Positions 24,174 through 31,191 of a stretch of 64,000 nucleotides of DNA are shown here, piece by piece. The translations under genes and the position numbers were made by a program. The notes under the pieces were generated by a model. That model saw only the letters and a list, made by a program, of their open reading frames with translations. It was not told where the DNA came from and made no database searches. Numbering within the stretch: the stretch's first letter is position 1; each line of letters opens with the position of its first letter. The stretch is taken from contig NZ_ML974134.1 in the NCBI RefSeq assembly GCF_004143485.2, positions 55,252 through 119,251 on the forward strand, given 5' to 3'. This stretch comes from Halorussus amylolyticus (lineage in GTDB: Archaea > Halobacteriota > Halobacteria > Halobacteriales > Haladaptataceae).

Positions 24174-25322
24174 ATGACCCTACTCGAAGTCAACGACCTA
24201 TCGATTCGGTACGACACGGGTGACGCCGAGGTACACGCTATCGACGGCGTCACCTTCAGCATCGACCGCGGCGAGACGTACGGTCTCGTCGGCGAATCCG
24301 GGTGTGGAAAGACCACGCTCGCGAAGTCGATTATCCACCTGCTCGACCACAACGGCTTCATCGAGAGCGGCGAAGTGTGGTTCGACGGCACGCTCCCCCA
24401 CTGGGAGGACGAGAACGGCGACCCTCGCCGGGAGATTGTCGAGGACGACCGGTATCCGGTGCGCGACGACGGGATGACCGACCTCGCCCAACTCGACACC
24501 GAGCAGATTCGGGACATCCGGTGGCGGAACATCGCGCTGATTCCTCAGAGCGCGATGAACGCGCTGAATCCGGTGTACAAGGTCGGCGACCAAATCGTGG
24601 AGGCCGTGTTGCGCCACGAGCCACACACGCCCGAAGACGAGGCCCACCAGCGCGCCCGCGACCTGCTCGAACGGGTCGGCATCGAACCCGACCGGGCCGA
24701 CGACTACGCCCACGAGTACTCGGGCGGGATGAAACAGCGCGCGGTCATCGCGATGGCGATGGCGTGCAATCCCGACATGCTCATCGCCGACGAGCCGACC
24801 ACCGCGCTCGACGTCATCATTCAGGACCGGATTCTCGACGAACTCGACGAGCTCCAGAAGGAGTTCAACGTCTCGATTCTGGTGGTGAGCCACGACATCA
24901 GCGTCATGGCCGAAATCTGTGACCAGCTCGCGGTGATGTACGGCGGGAAGATAATGGAGAGCGGCCCGAAGACCGAGGTGTTCCAGCAGTCGGCGAATCC
25001 CTACACGCTCGGTCTGAAAAATTCGTTCCCGACGGTGAAAGACGAACAGACCGACCTCGTCTCGATTCCGGGGTCGCCGCCGACGCTGCTCGACCCCGAC
25101 GACGAGTGTCGATTCTTGGACCGATGTCCGTTCGCGGTCGAGGAGTGTCGCTCGTCGCATCCGCCGATGTACGACGTGTCGGCCGGGGAGGAAAGCCGAC
25201 GCGTCACGGCCGAAAACCCCCAGATTCACCGGTCGGCGTGCTATCGAGTGGACGAACTCGAAACGATGCGAACCGAAGCAAGCAAGGAGGAAACATGGCA
25301 AGCGACGACCCAGAACCGATAG
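24174..25322 (+). CDS. ABC transporter ATP-binding protein, DppD-like
   Basis: This 382-residue ATPase has Walker A GESGCGKTT, signature YSGGMKQRAVIAMA and Walker B MLIADEPTTALD. The C-terminal oligopeptide/dipeptide extension contains the Cys cluster CRFLDRCPFAVEEC...ACYRVDEL, which in related DppD proteins can hold an iron-sulfur centre; that function is inferred here. An insertion after Walker A (about residues 75-105, WEDENGDPRREIVEDD) lengthens the Q-loop region. Its last 28 bases overlap the next ATPase gene. Confidence 0.92.
   Translation: MTLLEVNDLSIRYDTGDAEVHAIDGVTFSIDRGETYGLVGESGCGKTTLAKSIIHLLDHNGFIESGEVWFDGTLPHWEDENGDPRREIVEDDRYPVRDDGMTDLAQLDTEQIRDIRWRNIALIPQSAMNALNPVYKVGDQIVEAVLRHEPHTPEDEAHQRARDLLERVGIEPDRADDYAHEYSGGMKQRAVIAMAMACNPDMLIADEPTTALDVIIQDRILDELDELQKEFNVSILVVSHDISVMAEICDQLAVMYGGKIMESGPKTEVFQQSANPYTLGLKNSFPTVKDEQTDLVSIPGSPPTLLDPDDECRFLDRCPFAVEECRSSHPPMYDVSAGEESRRVTAENPQIHRSACYRVDELETMRTEASKEETWQATTQNR
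25284..25290 (+). promoter_or_regulatory. Strong Shine-Dalgarno site for the second ATPase gene
   Basis: AAGGAGG lies inside the 3' end of the first ATPase gene, 4 bases before ATG 25295. It fixes that start against longer in-frame starts from 25106 and is unusual in a window where many starts look leaderless. Confidence 0.7.
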
Positions 25323-26650
25323 TCGAGGTACAGAACGTCTCGAAGCTGTTCGGCACGACCCAAGGCGTCACCGACAGGCTTCTCGGTCGCGACCCCACCC
25401 CGGTCCGCGCGGTGGACGGCGTGGACCTCACCATCAACGAGGGTGACATCATGGGAATCGCCGGGGAGTCGGGATGCGGGAAGACGACGCTCGGCAAACT
25501 CCTCGTGAAACTCCACGAGGCGACCCACGGCACCATCGAGTTCGACGGGAAGGACATCAGCGACCTGTCGAAGACCGAGCGCAACGAGTTCCGCCAGCGC
25601 GTCCAGATGATATTTCAGGACCCGTTCGAGAGCCTGAACCCTCGGATGACCGTGTTCCAGTCGGTGATGGAGCCGCTGAAGATAAACGACATCGGCGCGG
25701 GGTATCAGGACCGACGCGACCGGGTCAAGCAGGTGCTCAACGACGTGGGTCTCGCACCGGCCGAGGCGTACCTCGACGAGTTCCCGAAGGAGCTTTCGGG
25801 CGGCGAGCGCCAGCGGGTCGCCATCGCACGCGCGCTCATCGTGAACCCGGACTTCATCGTCTGCGACGAACCGGTGTCGATGCTCGACGTATCGATTCGC
25901 GCGGGCGTATTGAATCTGATGAAGGAACTACAGGACGAGTACGGCCTGACGTACGTCTTCATCAGCCACGACCTCTCGCTCATCCGGTACATGTGCGACC
26001 GGACCGCAATCATGTACCTCGGAAACGTCATCGAGCAGGGACCGACCAGCGAAGTGGTGATGAACCCGAAACACCCCTACACCGAGGCGCTGTTCGACGC
26101 GGTGCCCGAAATCGACCCCGAAGCCGAGCGCCACCGCGCGAACGTCACGGGCGAGGTCCCCGACCCACGGAATCCGCCGGCCGGGTGTCGGTTCCACCCG
26201 CGATGCTCGAACATCATCCCGCCGGAGGGGTGGGCCGGAAGCCAAGAGGCGTTCCGGCGAGTGTTCCAGTTCAAGAGTCGCGTCCTTCAGGACGACCTCG
26301 ACCCCGAGGAAGCGACCGAGAACGCCGCGAGCGAGTCGACCGACGCGATTCTCGAACGCGGTCTCGCGCTCGAACTCCCCGAGGAGCACTCGCTCGACGC
26401 CGAAGCCTCCCGGTCCATCGACCCGTCGGTGCTCGACCTTCCGGCCGACGCCGAGCGAACCCTCCGAGAAGCGGCCGAGCGCCTCCTCGAAGGCGACTTC
26501 GAGGCCGCGAAGGCCGAAGTCGAGGACGAGTTCGAGTCGATTTGCGAACGTGAGAACCCCGCAGTACGAGAGGCCGGGACGCAGGTCACCGCGTGTCACC
26601 TCTACGAGGAGGAGGCGGGCGAACCCGTCGCGCCCGGCGTCTCGGACTGA
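25295..26650 (+). CDS. ABC transporter ATP-binding protein, DppF-like, with C-terminal insertion
   Basis: This 451-residue second ATPase has Walker A GESGCGKTT, signature LSGGERQRVAIARA and Walker B FIVCDEPVSMLD. The C-terminal Cys cluster is split: CRFHPRCSNIIP (about residues 299-310) is separated by ~110 acidic, helix-rich residues from the closing FESICERENPAV and ACHLYEE. Bacterial DppF is about 330 residues, so this insertion is extra. It closes the operon SBP-permease-permease-ATPase-ATPase. Confidence 0.9.
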   Translation: MASDDPEPIVEVQNVSKLFGTTQGVTDRLLGRDPTPVRAVDGVDLTINEGDIMGIAGESGCGKTTLGKLLVKLHEATHGTIEFDGKDISDLSKTERNEFRQRVQMIFQDPFESLNPRMTVFQSVMEPLKINDIGAGYQDRRDRVKQVLNDVGLAPAEAYLDEFPKELSGGERQRVAIARALIVNPDFIVCDEPVSMLDVSIRAGVLNLMKELQDEYGLTYVFISHDLSLIRYMCDRTAIMYLGNVIEQGPTSEVVMNPKHPYTEALFDAVPEIDPEAERHRANVTGEVPDPRNPPAGCRFHPRCSNIIPPEGWAGSQEAFRRVFQFKSRVLQDDLDPEEATENAASESTDAILERGLALELPEEHSLDAEASRSIDPSVLDLPADAERTLREAAERLLEGDFEAAKAEVEDEFESICERENPAVREAGTQVTACHLYEEEAGEPVAPGVSD

Positions 26651-26689
26651 TTCGATGCGAACGTCCCCGCGAACCCACTGATTCACGTC

Positions 26690-27196
26690 ATGGTACCCCT
26701 ACGCTTTCCCGACCGACCCGAGGATTCCGAGCGTCGCGCCCAGATTACCGCGAGACATCTCCTCGTCGGCGCGTTCCTCGTCGTGGCAGTCGCGACGGCC
26801 GCCATGTTCGCACAGGCTGCGACCGGTCACGTCGCGTCGATGCACGCCACGAGCGCGAACGTCACGGTCGCCGACTACGACGTGACCGACGGCGACCGAC
26901 TCGACCTCACACTCCGAGTCCACAACCCCACGATTCGGGACCTCGAACTCGGTCCCGCGCTGGTGAACGCCTACGTCGATGGCGAGCAGACGACGGACGG
27001 GACCACGACAACGTTCGACGGCGGGCCGATTCCGGCGGATGAGACGGTCGAGATTACCGGCACCCTCGGTCTCCGCGAAGCGGGGGGCGATCGGCTTCGG
27101 AGCGCCGACCGGGTCGAGGTCCGGGGTCGGCTCAAGGTGTTCGTCGGCGACGAGCTAATTTACGTGCGGGTCGATACCGTGGGGGTGTCCGAATGA
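26690..27196 (+). CDS. Membrane-anchored extracellular protein
   Basis: This 168-residue protein has one N-terminal transmembrane anchor (residues ~24-45, HLLVGAFLVVAVATAAMFAQ) and a beta-rich ectodomain with alternating phrases (TSANVTVADYDVTDGDRLDLTLRVHNP, VEITGTLGLREAG) that recall LEA14/WHy-type immunoglobulin-like folds. The specific family is not known to me. Its stop overlaps the ATG of the next gene by 4 bases, so the pair is an operon. Confidence 0.65.
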   Translation: MVPLRFPDRPEDSERRAQITARHLLVGAFLVVAVATAAMFAQAATGHVASMHATSANVTVADYDVTDGDRLDLTLRVHNPTIRDLELGPALVNAYVDGEQTTDGTTTTFDGGPIPADETVEITGTLGLREAGGDRLRSADRVEVRGRLKVFVGDELIYVRVDTVGVSE

Positions 27197-27645
27197 GCGG
27201 TGGAACCTCGTCGGGATGGTCCTCGGACGCGCAGGACGCCACCGGACTCCACCGGACCGCCGCGTTCCTGCTCGAAGGAGTCGCGGTCGGCCTGCTCGCG
27301 GGGATGGGCGCGTTCGTCTACAACACGCCACAGTTCGTGGGTCTCGGCGCGGACGCGAAACTCCTGCTCGTCCCGATGGTCGGGGCCGGAGCGTTCGCCC
27401 ACCTGTTCGCGTCCTCGCTTCGGGACTCGATTCGGCTGGGTCTCACCGGCTTTTTCGTCGGACTCGCGGTGTTCGTCGGCGCGTGGATTGCGCCGCTGTG
27501 GATGCTGTCGTACCCGCCGACCGCTCGGGACGTGTTGCTCCCCGAGATGGTCGGCGACGTGATGTCGGCGGCGTTCCTGAACTACGCCGGGGCGTACCTC
27601 GGTGGCTACCTCCTCACGGTGTCTCTCGGCGCGCTCTGGGAGTAG
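27193..27645 (+). CDS. Four-helix membrane protein
   Basis: This 150-residue protein has four hydrophobic helices (about residues 25-43, 57-70, 80-101 and 122-148) after a polar Ser/Gly-rich N-terminus. It is translationally coupled to the upstream anchored protein through ATGA overlap. No family is recognised. Confidence 0.65.
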   Translation: MSGGTSSGWSSDAQDATGLHRTAAFLLEGVAVGLLAGMGAFVYNTPQFVGLGADAKLLLVPMVGAGAFAHLFASSLRDSIRLGLTGFFVGLAVFVGAWIAPLWMLSYPPTARDVLLPEMVGDVMSAAFLNYAGAYLGGYLLTVSLGALWE

Positions 27646-27688
27646 CCGAACCGCTACGCTTTTCTACGCGGTCGGAAAACGTGAATTC

Positions 27689-27943
27689 GTGCCGAAGGAC
27701 ACGCCACAGCGCGAGAAGACCGTGCGCGAGCGCGGGACGTTCGCCAAGCACGGCGGCGACCCGTCGCTGAAGAGCTACCTCTCGTCGCTGTTCTTCGTGC
27801 TGTCGGTTCCGGGGCTGATTCTGGTGGCGTACGCCGGATTCACCGCGGGGTTCTACTCCTACTCGTTCGTGGTCCCCGTGTTCGCGGGGCTGTTCGTGGC
27901 GTCGCTGGTCGTCGTGTTCACGGCGATGCACGTGTTCACGTAA
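27689..27943 (+). CDS. Small two-helix membrane protein
   Basis: This 84-residue protein begins with a charged segment (PKDTPQREKTVRERGTFAKHGGDPSLKSY), followed by two hydrophobic helices (about residues 32-52 and 60-83). GTG 27689 is chosen because the frame upstream runs into the previous gene in the wrong register. It probably belongs to the same transcription unit. The function is unknown. Confidence 0.6.
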   Translation: MPKDTPQREKTVRERGTFAKHGGDPSLKSYLSSLFFVLSVPGLILVAYAGFTAGFYSYSFVVPVFAGLFVASLVVVFTAMHVFT

Positions 27944-27976
27944 CGTCGCGGTTCATGCACGTAGCGGTGTCACGTC

Positions 27977-28186
27977 TCATCCGGTGTTCCCCCACACCGT
28001 CAGGTAGAACACGACGACCATCGCGCCGAGTAAGAGGCCGAACTGCGTTCTCGTCGGCGACCCGCCCGGCGAGAAAACGAAGCTGACGAGGCTCCCGACG
28101 CCGAGCAGTGTGGCGAGACCGAACAGAAGCATCATCCGGTAGGTCTCGTCGGACAGCGCGGCGTACAGGCGGGAGCGGTCTACCAT
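27977..28186 (-). CDS. Small two-helix membrane protein
   Basis: This 69-residue protein has a short charged start (MVDRSRLYAALSDETYR) and two hydrophobic helices separated by SPGGSPTRTQ. It is the last gene of a four-gene minus-strand cluster (29375 to 27977) with gaps of 3-40 bases. The family is not recognised. Confidence 0.6.
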   Translation of the reverse strand: MVDRSRLYAALSDETYRMMLLFGLATLLGVGSLVSFVFSPGGSPTRTQFGLLLGAMVVVFYLTVWGNTG

Positions 28187-28190
28187 GTCG

Positions 28191-28721
28191 TCAGTACGGA
28201 ACGCCCTCGTACACCGCTTCGACGGGTTCGACGACCAACTGCTGTGCGAGCGCGTACGTCGCCAGCGCGACGTCGTCGTCGGCCGCGAACTCGCCCGGTT
28301 GGTCGCGCCACTCGGCCACGCTCGCGGCGTACCGGACGTGCGAGTCGTGGACCGTGAACAGCCACTCTTCGGGGAGTTCGTCGTCGACCTCTCGGCGGGC
28401 GCGAAACAGGTACTTGAACGTCTCGTCGGTACGGTCGCTGATGTCCTCGCCAGCGTGATACTCGGGCAGTTGGGGCGTGCCGAACAGTTGGACGAGTCGG
28501 TAGAGTCCGACGCCGACGCTCACGTCCTCGGAACCGTCGGGGTCGGGACTCAGATACGCGATGACGTTGAGGTCCTCGCGCTCGCGGACGTTGTCCTCGA
28601 CGAGCACCGACCCGGCTTCGCGCTCGCGTTCGATTTCCTCGCGAGACACCGGTTCGACGAGAATATCCTGTAGCGATTCGGGGTCGGGTGCGTCGGGGTG
28701 GTTGCGAATATCGACCGACAT
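28191..28721 (-). CDS. Acidic cytosolic protein of unknown function
   Basis: This 176-residue soluble, acidic protein has no transmembrane segment. Recognisable phrases are NVREREDLNVIAYLSPDPDGSEDVSVGVGLYRLVQLFG and EEWLFTVHDSHVRYAASVAEW. It lies between two small membrane-protein genes with 3-4 base gaps, so it may be the soluble partner of a small membrane complex. No function can be assigned. Confidence 0.65.
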   Translation of the reverse strand: MSVDIRNHPDAPDPESLQDILVEPVSREEIEREREAGSVLVEDNVREREDLNVIAYLSPDPDGSEDVSVGVGLYRLVQLFGTPQLPEYHAGEDISDRTDETFKYLFRARREVDDELPEEWLFTVHDSHVRYAASVAEWRDQPGEFAADDDVALATYALAQQLVVEPVEAVYEGVPY

Positions 28722-28724
28722 GGG

Positions 28725-28973
28725 TCAGTACGCGAAGTAGTTGAAGCTCTTCCATCCGAGATAGCCGACGACGATGCAGGCGACGCCCACGAGACCAACG
28801 ACGATGGATTCGAACGCCGAGAGCGCCTCCGCGGGGTCGCCCATCCCGAAGTACAGCGTGATACCGACCATCGTGAAAATGTAGCCGACGACCAGACCGA
28901 GAATCATTACGCCCAGCGACCCGAATCCGATGGGTCCTCGAAGCGGTTTCGGCACGGTGTCTTTCAGGGCCAT
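28725..28973 (-). CDS. Small two-helix membrane protein
   Basis: This 82-residue protein has two hydrophobic segments (about residues 18-41 and 56-72) with G-x-x-x-G packing motifs, ending SFNYFAY. It is part of the minus-strand cluster. The family is not recognised. Confidence 0.62.
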   Translation of the reverse strand: MALKDTVPKPLRGPIGFGSLGVMILGLVVGYIFTMVGITLYFGMGDPAEALSAFESIVVGLVGVACIVVGYLGWKSFNYFAY

Positions 28974-29012
28974 GCTCTGTGATGTCTTTCCTCAAGCTTA
29001 AAAGTTCTGGAA

Positions 29013-29375
29013 CTATCGCTCGTCGTCGGCTTCGAGGCGGTCGAAGTCCTCCTCGGACAGCGGCGACATCTCGGGGTCGAAGTCGGTTGCGTCGGCGTCG
29101 ATAGCGTCGGCGGCGTCAGAGGTGTTGGCGTCGGTGGTCTCGGCTTCGGGTTTGGACTCCTCTGACGGGAGCGACGTGTACTCCGAGACGGGCGTCTGAA
29201 ACCGGTAGCCGAGCGCGATGAAGACGAGACCGAGCGCGGCCCGGAACACCGCCCACGGCGAGGTGACGGCGTACTGGCCGGTCACGACCGACCCGTGGAG
29301 CGACTCGCCGAGCATGAGCGCACCCGTCACGAGCAACACCGTACTCAACATCGCGACCAGACGGACTGAAATCAC
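29013..29375 (-). CDS. Two-helix membrane protein with acidic tail
   Basis: This 120-residue protein has two hydrophobic segments (about residues 5-22 and 41-58), then about 55 acidic residues rich in Asp, Ala and Thr (DANTSDAADAIDADATDFD). It is the first gene of the minus-strand cluster, divergent from the pilus ATPase gene. The function is unknown. Confidence 0.62.
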   Translation of the reverse strand: MISVRLVAMLSTVLLVTGALMLGESLHGSVVTGQYAVTSPWAVFRAALGLVFIALGYRFQTPVSEYTSLPSEESKPEAETTDANTSDAADAIDADATDFDPEMSPLSEEDFDRLEADDER

Positions 29376-29589
29376 GCGCGGGGATTTCGAGTCGCGAAAG
29401 TTACGTGTTCCGATTCGGGGTGGGGTGGTCTCTCACGCCACGGTCTCGACGTCTCTACCAACGCTCACGGGGCAGAGAAAGTAGGGATTTCTCGGATTCA
29501 ACGCTTCGTTACCGGCGACCGTACGATGAAATGACATGTGCGGTAATCGGCAAGAGGTTTTTTCAACCATTAGCCGAAGGAAACAGCCA

Positions 29590-31191
29590 ATGAGCGACGA
29601 ACCGGACGCGGGGGAGGCGTCCCCCGACGAAGCGACCCGGCGCGACGACGCCGAGAGCGAGTCAGAAACCCGGAACGACGCCGGGACGGCGGCCGAGTCC
29701 GACCGCGGTCACGACTCGAACGCGGGCGCGACCGTCGGCGAGTACGACTGGGAGGCGTTCGAACGGGAGTTCTTTTACGAGGACGGCGGCCCGCCGACCA
29801 ACTGGCGGGGCAAGCCCTACTCGTTCGACGCCGAGGAGTACTTGGGTCACGACCCCGCCGATACGCCGGACCGAATCGGCGACGCCGCCGAGACCGCGGC
29901 CGGGCTCGCGACTTACTTCGAGTCCTTTCTCGACCCCGAGGAGACGCCGGTCGAACGCGGCGAGTACCTCTGGGAGCACTTCCGGTACGAGTACTACTAC
30001 GACCGTAGCGACGATGGCGTCGAGCACCCGCGAGACGACGAGGGCGATGTCGTCGCCTTCGACCGAGCCGAGTGGCTCGGTCACGACGACTTCCCGGCGA
30101 GCGTCTTCGAGGGCGGGTTCGCAGTCACCGACCTGAGCGCCGACTTCGAGGAGTGGCTCGACCCGGCGACCACCCCCGTCACCAAGGGCGAGTACTACTG
30201 GGAGCACTTCAAGTACGAGTACTACTACGAGGATACGAGCGTTACCGCGCCCGAGCGACCCCGCGACGACGACGGGGAAATCGAGCGATTCGACGAGTCG
30301 GAGTGGCTCGGCTTCCCCGAGGACGACCTCGAATTCCTGCTCGCCGACGGCGCGGCCAAGGCAGAGAAACTCCTCGAAGTCGAGGACGAGCGCACCCTCG
30401 ACGTGCCTGAGGAACTCGACGAGGACGAGTTCTTCTCGACGGTCGAGGGCCACACCACGGTCGTAAATCGGTACGACCTCGAAAAGGAGGTCGCGCTTCC
30501 GAAGAAACAGCACTTCCGCGAGGTAGACCGCTACTGGGTCAACAAGCCGTTCTCGTTCGTCGTCATCTTCCACTCCGAGAAGGAGAACGAGACGAAGTAC
30601 TACGCGGTCGAACCGTATCGCACGCCCATCGAGGACGACCTCACCGAGTTCCTGACGGGCAAACTCCGGGCGTCCATCAAGTACTCCAGCGACGATGTGG
30701 TGGTCGAGGCCGCCGAGGAGGAGCGCGCGGGAGTCATCGAGCGTGAGGCGCTCGAACTGCTCGCGCGGTACGACCTCTACGCCGAGAACGACGGCGAGCG
30801 CGCAGCACAGCTCCGGAGTGCCCTCGCTCGCTACGACGAGACGAAAGAGACGGTCACCGAGTTCCTCGACCGGATTCGCGTGGAGACCGACGCGGCCATC
30901 GAACCCCTCCGCGAGAGCTACCGCGAGCGAATGGCCGAGCGCGCCGACGACAAACCGTCGAAAGCGGACACAGAGAACGCCGAAACCGAGGGTGCCGAAC
31001 CCGATTCGACTCCCGCGGCGTGCCGCGGCCGCGCGGGGCCCGCGGCGGCCGCCGCGACCCAGGGCGGCGAGCCCGTGGGGCGCCCACCCGTTTCCCCCCC
31101 CGGGGGCGCGGGGGGCGGGCGGGCCCCCGCCGCGGCACGCCGAGACCGAGGACGGCGAGCAGGTCGCCGCGGACGGCGGAGCAGTCGGTGA
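29590..31191 (+). CDS. Type II/IV secretion system ATPase, N-terminal part (split by frameshift)
   Basis: This is the first part of a GspE/PilB-type ATPase whose core continues one frame over at about 31130. After an acidic tail (about 50 residues) the protein has three copies of a ~70-residue motif: YDWEAFEREFFYED, YLWEHFRYEYYYD and YYWEHFKYEYYYED, each followed by a proline-rich strand, an FD-x-x-E(W/Y)LG signature and, in the first two, an acidic helix ending in LDP-x-x-TPV. Then comes the usual N-domain (FREVDRYWVNKPFSFVVIFHSEKENETKYYAVEP). The last ~57 codons before 31191 lie in anomalous GC-rich sequence and are probably not the true product. The start is ATG 29590 (MSDEPDAG). Confidence 0.8.
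   Translation: MSDEPDAGEASPDEATRRDDAESESETRNDAGTAAESDRGHDSNAGATVGEYDWEAFEREFFYEDGGPPTNWRGKPYSFDAEEYLGHDPADTPDRIGDAAETAAGLATYFESFLDPEETPVERGEYLWEHFRYEYYYDRSDDGVEHPRDDEGDVVAFDRAEWLGHDDFPASVFEGGFAVTDLSADFEEWLDPATTPVTKGEYYWEHFKYEYYYEDTSVTAPERPRDDDGEIERFDESEWLGFPEDDLEFLLADGAAKAEKLLEVEDERTLDVPEELDEDEFFSTVEGHTTVVNRYDLEKEVALPKKQHFREVDRYWVNKPFSFVVIFHSEKENETKYYAVEPYRTPIEDDLTEFLTGKLRASIKYSSDDVVVEAAEEERAGVIEREALELLARYDLYAENDGERAAQLRSALARYDETKETVTEFLDRIRVETDAAIEPLRESYRERMAERADDKPSKADTENAETEGAEPDSTPAACRGRAGPAAAAATQGGEPVGRPPVSPPGGAGGGRAPAAARRDRGRRAGRRGRRSSR
31016..31142. other. Anomalous GC-rich insert at the ATPase frameshift
   Basis: The acidic coding style stops at about 31015 and resumes at about 31140, shifted by +1. 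Between lie homopolymers (C8, G6, C5) and runs giving Ala/Gly/Pro/Arg in every frame. The two edges are a perfect 14-bp inverted repeat (31016-31029 and 31129-31142), so the whole stretch can fold back. It is either an assembly or sequencing artefact, or a small palindromic insertion in a linker. Confidence 0.75.

Noticed and set aside
30695..31129. Upstream part of the second ATPase frame
   Set aside because: Before about 31130 this frame is Ser/Arg/Pro-rich and overlaps the good acidic frame of the N-terminal half, so it is not the real product.
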